From Lophius americanus (Eukaryota; Chordata; Actinopteri; Lophiiformes; Lophiidae), in the NCBI GenBank assembly GCA_037951165.1, contig JBBDHG010000019.1, positions 12,378,001 through 12,442,000 of the forward strand: DNA of 64,000 nt. Reading direction: 5' to 3'. The position numbers and the translations under genes were made by a program. The notes under the pieces are model-generated. The model worked only from the letters and a program-made list of their open reading frames with translations. It was not told the DNA's origin and did not search any database. Shown here one piece after another: positions 1 to 13,080 of the stretch; within the stretch, counting starts at the first letter, position 1, and each line of letters opens with the position of its first letter.

Positions 1-2440
1 CATGAATTACGACTGAATCATCTGCCAGTGGAACAATGTTAAAGATTGTCTAACTTTCCATGAAAGGCCAGAGTTAATGTGGTGCTTCCAAAGCCCATGG
101 CATTTTGTAGGACAGAAGAATTGGAGCTTTAACAGCGTTCACCGTGTGACAGAAGGGACCTCTCCTTCTCCTCACCAGTTGTAGCCCGGGTTGTAATTCT
201 GACTTTAGCAGTTTTTACGGCTCCCTCTACCCATTTCTCTGGAATATGGAAACATCAGCATATGGCCGTCGACAGCACAGTGGCTAAGGAGTTACTGCCC
301 CCTAAGCAACATTGGGACCAGGGTGACATTTGTTTTGGTACTGCACCCCTGGCTCAAACGGAGATTAAGGGGGACAGGAAAAGGAGACACATCATCAGAG
401 TGAAAGGGGGGGCAGATGGTGAGATGCACAAGGACAGAGAAAATCAGAGAGAACGAGACAAAGATGGCTTGACTCTCATTTCCTTGTAGCAGCAGGTCTT
501 CATTGCCTCTCTGTCTCCCTGTGTTTAGTGTGCACTTCATTGAGTTTCATGTGGCTACCAGGAGCAGAAAATCTGTCCATCAGCTGCCAAAGGTTCCAAT
601 GCTGCTCCGTTCCTCTGAGAACTCTTAAAAACCCACTTTTCACACCCATGAATTTCACCATTTATGGCCCTGGTTAAAATGGGCAGTTTCTGGATAAAAT
701 GCATGTGTGCTTCGGTGTGTATTCTATGTGGCAGATGGTGAGCAATATGGCCCACCTCTGCCCAGACAGATGTGGCACAGCACATCACAGTGAGCTGGGA
801 GAGGAATCACAAACCTCAAGAACATCTGGACCTGTGGCAACCTTCCCTCTCAGCCAACAAGCTAACTTTATCTCGCTGCCGAGGACCTGTGAGAGAGGAG
901 GGTATGAGACACTGGCCCATAATATGTCACTGGTCTCGGCAATCGTTTACATTGCATCTTCATCTCAGCGATATTTTGACTGACAGACAAGGAATCCCAC
1001 CCCCTCAGTGAGGGCTGTCAATCAATTGCTCTATGGAGTGGAGCGCTGAGGCCTGTCCCAACATGGGCCTGTCATGGCCTGCTGCACAGGACTACATTCC
1101 CACCACTCAGGGGTCATCCTGGCTGGGGCAGATTGGGGCATTCACCAAGGCTGGTAGTAAGAAATACGGCAGGGCAAGCCAGTATCGAGATAAGGATGAT
1201 GAGAACAGGAGACAGGATTGTAAAAGGAATTTCATGATAAGACATTAGAGGAGGTGTAATCCTACTCATGCTTATTTTGAATGTCAAGCAGCAGGAAAAA
1301 AAAAGTAATCCAATTCTTTCTTCCTTTTAAAAAATATATTATTTCTCCTTCTTTTGGCTACTATTGATGCGGGGTTGCCATTCATCCCTTTAGCCCTATC
1401 CTCTACATACTCCACAGCTGTCAACTTCATGGCATCTCTCGCAATAATTCTTCCAGGTGGCTTTCCTTGTTTTCTCCCGCCTGACATCTCTATACTCAAC
1501 ATCCTCCTCCCAACATATCCGCCATATCTTGCGTCCCTCACCTTCGCAACAATCCAGATGGTGAGGGTGCAGATGCCTAGATAAATAAAGAGAGTTACAG
1601 AAGGAAAACCTGTGCTAGTTCAACAGCGGATGAGCCAGGAAAATGCTTCCTTTTATAAGTATACTTCCAAGCAAATAGACCATGATTTGTTTTTCGGTCC
1701 ATCCACCAATTTTGTTAAGTGTTAAGTATTAAATATTACGATTTTTAAAGATAGTCATGGTTCAAATATGATGGAAGCAGAGGGTGATCTTTTATTTTAT
1801 CCCCACCACATATCAGGTGTACATTCTTGCTCTCAATTGCTCCTTTTTTTTACAGAGAGATCAACAAAAATGGAAGCTTCAGCATCCAGCATGATGTTTC
1901 TCATATGTGTTTAACTGTTTTTTGTGAACAATGAAGTAATATGCCAATTAATTGAGATATCATTCTCAACTCAAAGGGTAAGGAGCTTCCAGACCTGGCA
2001 ATATCCCAATGTTTTTATTATTCCAAATCTAACATATGTATAGGTTGCACCAACGATTGGCTGTCAAATATTATAACCTATAACGTTTGCGTCGACTAGC
2101 TCTATTTATTCAGTCGATCATTTTCCACTGTTACCATCTCCACTGCCTGCTCCGTGGTGGAACAACGATGACCACCATTACATCGTTATCGTGACCACGA
2201 TATGGGTGCAAAATGAGACACCTTCAACTGGGTGTGTAAAAGGGTGAAAACAAATTTTTCAACAATTACTGGAGGGGTTTTGTTATATTTGATAACCACG
2301 GTTATCAGGCTTTAATTTAAACAATTGCTGTTCCTGTGCAGACGATCAAAAAACTATAAGCTCGGCTAGAAAAAATATTGAGGTTTGGTCTTTGATGGGA
2401 ATGGTTTCTTAATGACTGGATTATTGTTGGCTCGTGTACT
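1..2440. other. no gene recognised
   Basis: Short open frames only, none with a recognisable domain or splice context. 690-1130 is somewhat GC-richer and could be conserved non-coding DNA. Confidence 0.4.
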
Positions 2441-2489
2441 GGAATTACATACATTAGGCCCTCGGATACACAGCACAAACACCACAGAT

Positions 2490-2514
2490 ACTACAAATCC
2501 CAGAATGCAATGCG
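2490..2514 (+). promoter_or_regulatory. ZNF143/THAP11-type (SBS) motif
   Basis: ACTACAAATCCCAGAATGCA followed by ATGCG is one base from the core ACTACAATTCCCAGAATGC bound by ZNF143 and THAP11 at vertebrate promoters. A CpG-containing block follows (2515-2620). No gene is recognised next to it; it may belong to a mobile element. Confidence 0.5.
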
Positions 2515-2639
2515 ACAGGGCGCATACAATAAGGGCTCAAGCTCTGCCTTCGTTCCTCCGTTGTCTCTGTGTCGTCTCACTCGCTAAAGTTTAGGCAAAT
2601 CCGGGGCAAGGGAGCAAGGGATACGGGGCAAGGGAGGGA

Positions 2640-3030
2640 ATATGAATGTGAAAAACTAGTTACCGCACCGGTTTATCGGTCTGCGAACCGTAATAGAGAT
2701 ACCTCTCGTTACTGCTTGCTTAGTTACCTTAGTTCTAGCTTGCGGCTTGTGATAGCAGTAAACACAGAGCCCAGTTCAACTCTGAAGCAGAGAGCAGCAC
2801 TTTATTTTAAGGGGTAGAGAAAAAGGCACCGTCTTTCACTAGAGTTGCTTAACTTAACAACAAAAATATACTTTTAGCGTCTCGGAGGTCTCCGCATGCC
2901 TCATATGGCTGTGGCTAAACATGAACACAAAACAGCAATTCTCAACCTTTCCGGTTTCGGCCTACGTCGCCAGCTGCCGCATAACATTGCCTATGTGGAC
3001 CCGCTTTAAAAGGGCCAGACTAGGCCTGTA
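2640..3030 (-). repeat. possible solo-LTR remnant
   Basis: On the - strand a TATA-like TTTTAAAG lies near 3010, TGTTATGCGGCAGC starts at 2986, an AATAAA with GTGCTGCTCTCTGC follows near 2805-2785, and CA-type ends are possible near 2647. No clear target duplication, no internal region, no viral gene. Low confidence. Confidence 0.25.
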
Positions 3031-4410
3031 AAAAATGTTTAAATTGCTAAATAAACGTATTTGTCATTTACACAAGCGTTAGTAAATAGATCGCACGTAT
3101 TAAATAACTGGTAAGATGCTCAGATTTAATGTGAAATGCACTTGGAAGCCATTCATGCAACTATTTTTTGAGGCAGCTCCTGACTGCAGGAACAGATAGT
3201 AGGAGAAGCAAAAGTCTGCTTTTACTGTTTTATTGTGGTAGAAAAAAGAAACGGTTTGTCCAGCCATTTACAAGGGGCGATTTAAAGTTATTTTTATTAT
3301 AGATAGATAGATAATTAACAACAGATTGATATATAATATTTAGATATAAGAAGAAAAATATGTTTTCCGGTTATTCCTGTGAATAAACCTGCTTGTGTAG
3401 AGGGAGACATGAAAATGAGTGATGCTGATGTGTCTATTATTTTTGAATTCAATCTGTAATCTATCTATTTTCTATTCTCTTGGTTTTTTCACAATTCTAT
3501 AAAATCGATAAATAAAATAAGAATTTTCATAATACCTCATATTGAAAATCGCCGATTAGAGTGTTGTTTGGCCCTGGCTGTGGACTCAATTTTTTAAATT
3601 TTGGCCCCTTCTTTGATTGAGTTGGACAATCCAACAGGCTTTACAGCCGAAAATACATTTTAGAACATTTTTTTTTTAACTTATTGTGAGAAAGGTGTCC
3701 GATACAATATGTTGGCAGTAGGCCCCTAATTGTGACACATTAAAATAATAACTGCAATTACTGATTAAGTTATTTCCAAAATATCTCCCTCCTGTTGAGA
3801 CTAAGATGAAATTTAAAAAAAAACAGTATTTCAGTCAATTGTGTTACAAAGATAATATTCGCGTTAGGTGAAACATAATAATACACTAACGCACAATTAA
3901 ACAAGTAGAGAATAATTTCACAGGAGAGCAGACAACAGTTAGACAGCTACAGAATACAGGAAACAGTTGTTTGTTTATTGCACTGTAGCGTTGAGGACAC
4001 AGAGATGTGATGATCATAAAAATAATCCCTGCTTCACAATATTACAGACCTATTGAATAATTATGTGTACCTCTTCCTCTGCAGGAAAACAAAGTCTGCT
4101 ATTTCTCATTGTCATGCTCTTTTTTGCAGGACAAGACTTAGTGGTAGTCAGAGCAGCTCTTCTGCTTTGTTTAATTCACCGGTGAATCAACTCACTATGA
4201 TTACGGAGATTTTCACACTATGTTCTTTTAAGCAAAAGTAAACACCTCTGACTGTTTCCCCCTCTAAGCTGTATTCAAAACTGATATCATGAAGTTTGGA
4301 GGAATGATTGACATTTGCGTTGTTTAATCAGATTTTCATTCAGATTTAAAGTTTATTTCATGCAGATATTGGAATATTATGTTTATTCTTTATCATCTAC
4401 ATATTGTTCT
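3031..4410. other. AT-rich intergenic DNA
   Basis: Nothing recognised beyond a short TAGA run near 3300. Confidence 0.4.
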
Positions 4411-4421
4411 TTAGAAAAGGA

Positions 4422-4470
4422 TCAGCTGGGTATTCCAAAGAACTCAAGGGTTTTTGGAATACCCAGCTGA
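4422..4470. repeat. perfect 18-bp inverted repeat with 13-nt loop
   Basis: TCAGCTGGGTATTCCAAA (4422-4439) and its exact complement TTTGGAATACCCAGCTGA (4453-4470). Would form a stable hairpin. Pairing does not extend further. Confidence 0.9.
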
Positions 4471-4513
4471 CCCACATATAATAAACATATTATACATGCG
4501 TATTTATTTACAG

Positions 4514-4565
4514 AATATATATATATATATATATTTACCTAGACACACATAGACATATATATGTC

Positions 4566-4648
<83 letters not shown>
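4514..4648. repeat. (AT)n and (TG)n(TA)n microsatellites
   Basis: (AT)n at 4514-4534, then (TG)n(TA)n at 4564-4648, just before the Tc1-like element. Confidence 0.95.
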
Positions 4649-4650
<2 letters not shown>

Positions 4651-4699
4651 TTTAATGTTTTTTCTTTTTTTTATTATTACATTCTACATTAATAGATTA

Positions 4700-5968
4700 A
4701 TATTGAAGACTTTGAAAGAATACAAACGGAATAATGTAGTAAACCAAAAAGTGGCAAACTTTTGCTTTGATGACAGCTTTACACACAACTTGGATTCTCT
4801 CAATCAGATTCATGATTCAGATTCACAGTTCCATACAGTGAATAGCCCTAATCCACTACTGATGTAATCAATATTATGGCAAGAACCACTCAGCAAAATA
4901 AAGACAAACGACAGTCCATCATTAATTTAAGACACGATGGTCAGTCAATCCAGAAAAATTTCAAGAATGTAGAATGTGTCCTCAAGTGCAGTTAGGGAAA
5001 AACCATCAAACTCTATGATGAAACTGGCTCTCATGAGGACAGCCCCATGAAAGGAGGACCAAGGGTTACCTCTGCTGCAGATAATAAATTCATGAGAGTG
5101 ACCAGCCTCAGAAACCACCTCAGATTAGAACCCACATAAATGCTTCACAGAGTTCAAGTAGCACACATATCTCAACATAAACTGTTCAGAGAAGACTGTG
5201 TGAGTCAGGCCTTCATTGAGGAAGAACAACATGAAGAGGAGAATTGCTTGGACCAAGAAACACAAGGAATAGTAATTAGGCCAATGGAAATCTGTACTTT
5301 GGTTTAATGAGTTCAAATTTGAGATATTTGGTTCTGCATGCCATGTCTTTGTGAGACGGAGAATAGGTGAACGGATGGTTTCTACATGTGTGGTTCCCAC
5401 CGGGAAACATGGAGGAGGTGGGATTGCATCAGGGGGCTTTGCTGGTGACACTGTTGGTGCTTTATTCAAACCTCAATGTACACTTAACCAGCATGGCGAC
5501 CACGGCATTTTGCAGGGACATGCCATCCCTTCTGGTTTGCGCTTAAAGGGACCATCTATTCTTTTTTTCAACAGGAGAATGACCCCAAACACATCCAGGT
5601 CATCTAAGGGATATTTGACCAAGGAGGAGACTAATGGAGTGCTGCATCAGATGACCTGGCCTCCAAAATCACCCGACCTAAACTCCATTTAGATTGTTTT
5701 GTTTAAGTTGGACCCCGGAGCGAAGGCAAAGCAGCCAATAGGTGCTTAGCACCTCTGGGAACTCTTTCCAGAGTTTTTGAAAACCATCCCAGGGGACTAC
5801 CTCATGAATCAGATTGAGAGAATGCCACGAGTGTTCAAAGCTTTCATAAAAGCGAAAGGTGGCTACTTTGAAGAAACTAAAATATAAAACGTATTCTGGT
5901 TTGTTTAACACTTTGATATTTACTACATCATTCCACATGTGTCCCTCCATAGTTTAATGTCTTCCATA
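4700..5968 (+). mobile_element. decayed Tc1-like transposon with both inverted ends
   Basis: The right arm (about 5800-5968), reverse complemented, matches the left arm (about 4703-4815), including GAAGACTTTGAAAGAATACA against GAAGACATTAAACTATGGAG and the shared TCTCTCAATC.GATTCATGA. A transposase-like frame begins at the ATG at 4876 (MARTTQQNKDKRQSIINLRH) and the last block ends WPPKSPDLNSI at a stop at 5690-5692, where functional copies continue NPIE. Several frameshifts and stops lie between. Confidence 0.8.
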
Positions 5969-6594
5969 TTAATATAAAAATTGAAATGGAAAGAAGAAGA
6001 AGACAAATTTTAAACTAAAAATAATTTTAATATAATTTATATATTTATATGTAATTTGAATATACATCAAAAAGCCATACCATTAAAACCACCTACCTAG
6101 TATTATATAAAGTCTTTCCTTTGTTGCTGAAACAGCTCTGCAATGAACTTTGTTTGTTTCTTACGCCGTTCTCTCACAACTAGTATTTACCATTTGTGCT
6201 ACAGTAACTCTACTGTTGGATCCAACATCACAAGCTAGATTTCAGTCTCCACATGCATCAGTGAGTGCTGGGTACTCATGACCCTGTAGCTGGTGGACCA
6301 ATTCCCCTTCCTTTGACAACTTTGGAGGGAACCAACTACTGTAGACCATGAACACAATAAAACCCTCCATTTGTCTACAAATCACAATTAAGGCCTTGTC
6401 ACAGTTACTCAGATCCTTACAATTGCCGATTTGTCTTGTTTCCTGCATATTAAGTTTAAACTTCAAGACAAAATGTTCGCTTGTGAAGGCACCATTTTAA
6501 TGAGATAATCAATGTTATTCTGATTTAACCTGGAAGTGGTTATAATGTTCCTGCTGATCAGTGTAGGAGAGGCCATAACTATTGCATGGTTGCT

Positions 6595-6830
6595 TGTATC
6601 AATGCACTCCACCAAGGAAGGAGGTTATTATTTCACAACTGTGTGTCTGTCTGTTAGAAAGATTACAGAAAAATTACCGGACTAACGGACTTGCATGAAA
6701 TCTCAGCCAGAAGTAGGTTTTGACATATCCTAAACATGATTAAATCTTTTGTGACGTAACATGTTTCGCAGCATTGAAAATTAAATAAAATGGTCATTGT
6801 GAATGATAGTAACTTCTAAACAACCACAGA
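6595..6830 (+). repeat. fish SINE-like dispersed repeat, copy 1
   Basis: Contains the CACCAAGGAAGGAGGTTAT..GTCTGTCTGTTAG start and TGCATGAAATCTCAGCCAGA middle of a teleost dispersed repeat with CTTGGCGGAGGT ends. Shares TGTGACGTAACATGTTTCGC-like sequence with 7360-7390. Confidence 0.5.
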
Positions 6831-7249
6831 TTGAAAACTCATTAAATGCTCTGCTAAGTGTTTTATGTCCTTTTGTTGTCTGCTTGTCTGCAACATGTAG
6901 ATAACATCATTTAACGTTATTTCCTGTTGCCATTAGGGAGTCCTAGTTGGAATAAGAACAGACATATGTTAGACAGAGGTGTGCCGTGCTAGAGGCTGGG
7001 GGACAGTTCTCCTGTTCTCACTAAATGGTCATTACAGATCACACCCTCTCACTCTCTTCAAACCAAAACATACAAAATGTAAGTAGTGATGTGTTCCTGT
7101 TGTAGTTATAAAAAATAAAAAAAAGATCTGTATATTAAGTCTGTGTATATGCAGGCCTCCTCTTTAGATTTTTCTTTTATTGGTGATTGCATATATGTAA
7201 TATTATACATTTATGCATATAGGAAGTTTTATTGACAGTCAGATAATTA

Positions 7250-7760
7250 TCTCTGCCAAGGACATTTTGTTTTCACTCTTTTGCAATTTGTCTTTTTTGT
7301 TTGTAAAATTATAGAAAAACTACAGGCCGTATTTGCCGTATCCAAAAGGTGATTCAATTTTGGTGACATTACGTGTTTTGTAGCATTTAATATAAAATAG
7401 AATAAAATAGAATAATAAGCCTACAATTTCCCTTTCATTCATTTGAAGTTCCTCTGGGGGTGGATCCGGGGGCTCAGTTTTTAGAGTTTCTTTGATCTCT
7501 TAGATGTTCCTTTCGTGATGGAGTTGGGGGCTCAGTGGGATGAACAGAGATGGTGAAGTGGAAGGCAAAGGAGAAAAGCAACTACAGAGTATTTAAGAGA
7601 TACTCATAGAGTTTGTCTGAGTTGTCGGTAAATTAAGAGGCTGTTAATAACTCAGACAGTAATGGAGGAATTTGCAGGAATGTTTCCTTAACCTATGGTA
7701 CTGTTGTGCTTTTGTGGAGGTTTCAGTTCCCTGAGTGTTGTTTTCTAGTTTAATATTTCA
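7250..7760 (+). repeat. fish SINE-like dispersed repeat, copy 2
   Basis: TCTGCCAAGGACATTTTGTT start and TTTTGTGGAGGTTTCAGTTC end. The inner part (7525-7725) resembles 36545-36730 (GGCTCAGTGGG, GAAGTGGAAG, AGAGTATTT, GGTACTGTTGT in order). Confidence 0.45.
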
Positions 7761-8879
7761 CAGGGAGACAATTTGAGTGAACCAACCAGTATCTTTTTTG
7801 CCTGCAGATATTTTGTGACTGATTTTTTCAGATATAGGATGATTATGTATGTGTATTTTTACAGTTGCCTATGTTACAGGACATGCATTCTGCATTCTTG
7901 ACAGCTTTAGGCTTTCCTAGATTGACAAAATGAAAAGTCAGATGTATATGTGAGTGAAGATCAATACATGAAGAAATTCCTTTGGCGTCTGAATACACAC
8001 TCTCATATATGACAGAGTGTGATTCCTACATTACATTGCAGAGAGACGACGGATGAACAGATACCTTCCTCAGCTACTCTTATTTCCCTCGGCTCTTTGA
8101 ATAATTAGTGATGTGTGTCAATATTGTGGTCCATAGTAACCATATGGTGAGTGCAGGCAGACAGGCCATTGTTAGGATTTGTGAAATATTGTGTATCCCT
8201 GCGAGGGCTGGAGCCAGCAGAGGCAGGAAGTGTTGTCGGGAATGACAGGGACATTGTGAGATTGAATGGGAGAGTCCTCGGTGGCAGGGAGCACCATGGA
8301 CCCAGACAGAAAGTCTTGACCCTGGCGAGAAAGGCTGATTAGGCATGGTGCTGCAGGCCTCCCCTTCATCCACCCCCACCACCTCCATAAGCAACCCCTC
8401 TCATCCAAACCCCCCACTAGAAGCCGTTAGGGCCCAAGCAGAATACAACAAGGCCACTTAACGCAGCGGCGCCTTTTCACTGCACACATAAAAACACTCA
8501 TATATTCATGTCAGTGGTGGAGAGGAAGAGAGAGGGACGGGGTCTCGGGGCTGCAGAGTCAGTGTGTGAACTGATTAGAGTGTGTTTGATTTGTGGGAAT
8601 AACAGTGTAACACAGAGAGTGTGAACTCGCCAACTGATCTAATGCCTCTTATGTTTAATGGCATAGCTATTTTTATTATTTTTTTTACCGTCGTTTTTCA
8701 GTAGTCCAGGCTTGACATGCACTAATGCATGTCTGATAGACTGTCACTGAGGAGCAAATACCTGCCTCACCAAGGAACGACAGTCCCCTTAACTGCAATG
8801 AAGTTTTACTAATAGCCCTGTTAATAAGTAATAGTTATAATAATAAGTATGAGTAATAACTTATACTGACAACCCCTTC

Positions 8880-9215
8880 GGAAAGTACAGTTTAATATAG
8901 TAAGTCTGATTTTATTTGCATCTGCACCAACTCATTGATACGAGGGCTTTCCTCATCAGGATGCAATATTCCCTGAGAAATCGCAGAAAATATTGAAAAA
9001 CACCCAACTCACAACAAAAGAGAGAAAAAAAATCCAAATCTGCTCCCATATTAGGACCACACCAACATTTTATGGGGTCTATTATAAGTCCCATCCTGCC
9101 ACCAATTTTCAGGGAAATCCATTCTGCCCGTTTTTGGATTTATGCTGCTGACAGTCCAAGAAACAAACAGACATGTTTGAAAATATAACCTCATTGGCAG
9201 AGGTAAAAACTAAGT
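8880..9215 (-). repeat. fish SINE-like dispersed repeat, inverted copy
   Basis: Inverted relative to 6595-6830: contains CCACCAATTTTCAGGGAAAT near the middle and ends CCTCATTGGCAGAGGTAAAA at 9189-9208. Confidence 0.45.
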
Positions 9216-9229
9216 GATGTAATTAGCGT

Positions 9230-12200
9230 GTTGTGTAGAGGACAGATTGGAAATGATGTTAAGCTTTTGTTTTACAGTCCTCATGTCACCACAGTGTAAT
9301 CAGACAAAGGCATTAGTTCAGATGTAATAGAAGGAGGCCAACATTATCCTGTCACATTAACAAGCTGTGGAGTGCAGGAAAAGGGAACAGCCAGTGCATC
9401 CTTACACTACACAAATCCTTAAAATACCATAAAACCAAACATAAAACCCCAACAAATATCCAACTCTTAACTATGCAAACATTTAAATCCAGGATATCAA
9501 TCAAAATGTTGAGTAGAAGCATTTCACTCTGAATCCTCCCTGTCAAACATCTGAACTTTATAATAAACCTTTGACAATTATCTGTTTTACAACTAAACTA
9601 TTTAAGCTTTCCGTTGCACTGGGAGGAAACCACATAACTCACAAAATCACTTAACTATTCCAGTGTAGTAATTAATGCTTAACGTAAAAATGTTCACAGA
9701 AGTGTGAAATAATCCAGCAGCCGTTTATAAAATAACACCATGCTGATGTTATAATGTTTCCACACCTCTGATAATATTTGGTAATTTTATGAAACAGCAG
9801 AGGGGGAGAGCTGTTGCAATTTTTGAGTGTGGATAGGGGAATAACTCTCCCTCCTGCAAAAAGAGCTGGGAAGCCTCAACTTAGGAACAAATTCATCTGG
9901 TTCTGGTTCTTTTCACCAACCTATGAGTTTTCAGCTCCTCTGTGCTCCAACACAACCTGATCAAATACACCTCCATCCGTATCCCCTCTCCTCTCGTCTC
10001 TTCTTCCCTCTCCTCTTTCATCCATCCTCCTTTCCCCACTCTGCCAATTATCTCTCTGTCAGTCTGTCACACTTTGTAGTCTAATAAAGGAATTCTAAAT
10101 TGATGCCCATCCCGCCTTTATCCCCCAGATAAAGCATAACAATTAAGGCTCATGTCTCTTTGCTCAGGGCCTTTGATGGCATACAAAGCTGGAGCCTGAG
10201 ACTGGGAGAGGTGGCGGCGCTACACTCAGGCTGCTCTCTCAAACACCAACACTTAAAAGTACCTATGATCATAACCTGGGCCAATGCTACACAGTTTTAC
10301 TCCGGCCCATATACTGGGGGTTTAAAAAAAATTGTAACTGAAAGGGCTCTACCACCTTTCTTAACGTAAGTGCATTTCGGTGGAAGATCGTGGATCTTAT
10401 ATAGACATATGCTAAAAAAAACTCTAAGAGATTCAACTCTTAGGGAACAAATGTAACAAAATAAGTCTAACAGAGGATAGAGCGTTCCTCTCTTACAGAC
10501 GATCCTTCTACCGAATTTTGAAAAAAAGAAGAAAAATTTAAATATGAGAGAAACAGAATGACAACTCTTAGTAAGTAGTCCAAAACATAGTCCAATGTAA
10601 TAATAAGTCCAAACATATGTGAAAATAATATCATAAAGACAAGACGCTTTCACTACGCATGCACACACACTAGGGCAGTTATGACCTTAATCCGAAGTGC
10701 ATCCGAAAAATATTTGATTAAACCTGAGACAGAGTGCTCACAGGTCATCAAGTTCAAGCACAAGCGCATGGTTCACTTTTTCTGCAGGTTTATCTTCATA
10801 TTCCTGCTCTACTTAGCCCAAAATCACTCTGTGTTTACTTCCTGTTTTGGAGAAAACAACTCTTCTATCCTCTGTTTTCGCGTTTGTCTTTATACTGCAG
10901 AAAAAGTATTTCAAGGAAGAAGTCAAATGCTCTTAAATATTTTTGAAATAGTCTATTTTTCTCTCTAGTCTATCAATAATAGTATGCATTGAGCAAACAA
11001 ATCTGCTAATGAAGAAAGAGACAATTTTGCTCGACTTGAATTCCAATAACTTCAATGAAAGCATGAACGGGAATTAAATCTAGACAAAAATGCTTCAAAA
11101 CTAAGAAACCTGTGATTATTATAGGTAATCAACTCACCATTTTTTTTATAGAATTACCTAAAATTAATATTTTAGTCTCCTGATTGAGTTGACTATGAGA
11201 ATCTATACACTAATCTAACTCCCCAGTAACTTGTTAAATCTAGCTCAGTATTAGCTGGAATATCTCAACAAGATAAAGTTAGAAGAAAAGATCATTATTC
11301 TTTTAATACAAAAAATGAGACTAATTTCTTCGACATAAGACAATTTTATTTCTTGAAGTTCCTTTATTCCAGTGTTCCATTAAGAACTTATCACTTCTTG
11401 ATGTTGGTGCCATACTGTATACGCATATGTAAGACTCACTTCCATGTTAATCTCATCATAGTATGTAGACTCAAGTGGTCCGTTTTATTATACATTTTTC
11501 CTCTTGCTTAAGATAATTTTCAGGATCCCATTCAGAAGTTAAGAATCTGTGTTTTTAGAGTACATGCCCAAAACAGGGAAAAACGTTCACAATAAACTTG
11601 TTTTTTGTGACACTACTTTCACGTGAGGCATTTAAATAGAGTATTTTTAGCTGTTGCTCTTTGTTATAGCTCTCTATGTGAATAATGTATATTAATTAAT
11701 ATCTCTCTCATAATAGATATAATGTATCCAAAGAGACTTCTGGTTAAAGAAGGCTAAATAAAACTTGCTACTAACTTCAAACCTTCGGCAAAACGAACAG
11801 CAGACATGTGAAACAAGAGAGAGAGAGAGTTGTGATTGTGAGTCTGTTCTTGAATAATTTGTGTTGATCGTGTCGTTATATCTCCCGCTATTTTACTGCA
11901 AATTTTCTTCTGAGAGGAGAAGAAAAGTTTATGTTTTTGAGGAAAAGATAAAATTGCTTGGAAATAATTGATAAGCATCTTGAAACAGCAAAACTTAGTA
12001 AACAATCATAATTCCGCAGGGTATTTCAAATTTGGTTGATGAGAATTAAAGCAGAGATAATTACCGAGTGAATGCCAAAACATTCAGAACAAAAAAAAAA
12101 GGGGGACATTTAAAAAACACAGCATGATTCCTGCAAGAATGTTCCACATGTTACCTCTCTGCATATTGAGATGGACTTTTTCAGTTGTATGCCACAACAC

Positions 12201-12540
12201 CAGGGGGTAAGGTGGTGTGGCTTTGATTAGTCAGTGGAAATAAATGGAAAGATGAGATGGAAAGAAGAAGACAAATTGTGATTAAAATGTATCTTTGGTC
12301 AGTGAAGAATGCTGAAACACAAGGAAGCTCTGTTATTATAGTAGGCTGTTCTGTAATTCTTCACTCTCTTATTACTCTGCATTTCGTCACCACAGCTGCA
12401 CGCGGGCAGAATGAAACACAAACTCAACTTTGCTCAACAGAACATAAAATTATTTAAGACACGGTGACATTTCTTTGTATCACTTAAGTTATGCATCAGA
12501 ATGACAAGTTGAAGTTGAATATATGTGATTACTGCCAATA
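9230..12540. other. AT-rich intergenic DNA with one candidate conserved block
   Basis: No supported gene. 10060-10260 stands out by composition (TAATAAAGGAATTCTAAATT, CCCAGATAAAGCATAACAAT) and could be a conserved non-coding element; this is a guess without alignment. Confidence 0.3.
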
Positions 12541-12544
12541 ATTG

Positions 12545-13080
12545 CCAGTAACAAAGTACATTCACCCAAGTTTACTGCCACCAATTTATGCAATTTATTT
12601 CTTCTACTCCACTACTTCTTTTCATATTAGAATTTTTCATACCTTTCCTGTCAAGCTCAAAACCGTGTAATGTCTTGATTTTGCATGTTTGTGATAACTG
12701 AAGAATTATGTATGTTCTTAAGAAAGAAAATCAAATTTGTCAAATCAAGATAATCCTCAAGATAAATAAACTTTTTGAAAACAATCTTGAATTATCTGTC
12801 ACTTTCAGAAAGCTGAAAATAGGCTGAACTTTTAAAGATACTTAATTTTCACAGTACTTAGTTTCACAGACTTTGCTATAAACAGTGTATGATGATGTAA
12901 TACACTAAACTACTTTAGATAATTCAAATAACATCAGTCTGTAAAATCTACAGCAGTAAAGTGTAACATAGGCCTATATATTAACGCACCAGTAATATTA
13001 ATCCAAAGAGTACTTATCTGCTACTAAGTACTTCAATGCTTTTACCTAAGTTACAGTTGCAATGCGGGACTTTCTGTAAG
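12545..13080 (+). repeat. teleost 'AAGTAC' dispersed repeat
   Basis: AGTAACAAAGTACATTCACC start, CTTCTACTCCACTACTTC and AGTACTTCAATGCTTTTACC blocks are typical of a widespread teleost non-autonomous DNA repeat rich in AAGTACTT. Confidence 0.55.

Noticed and set aside
4422..4470. Hairpin as a microRNA precursor
   Set aside because: The stem is only 18 bp and does not extend, which is too short for a typical pre-miRNA.
4571..4867. Frame with a long Tyr-Ile run
   Set aside because: Translation of the (TA)n microsatellite.
5351..5692. 113-codon + strand frame as a host gene
   Set aside because: Part of the decayed Tc1-like element; ends WPPKSPDLNSI as in Tc1 transposases.
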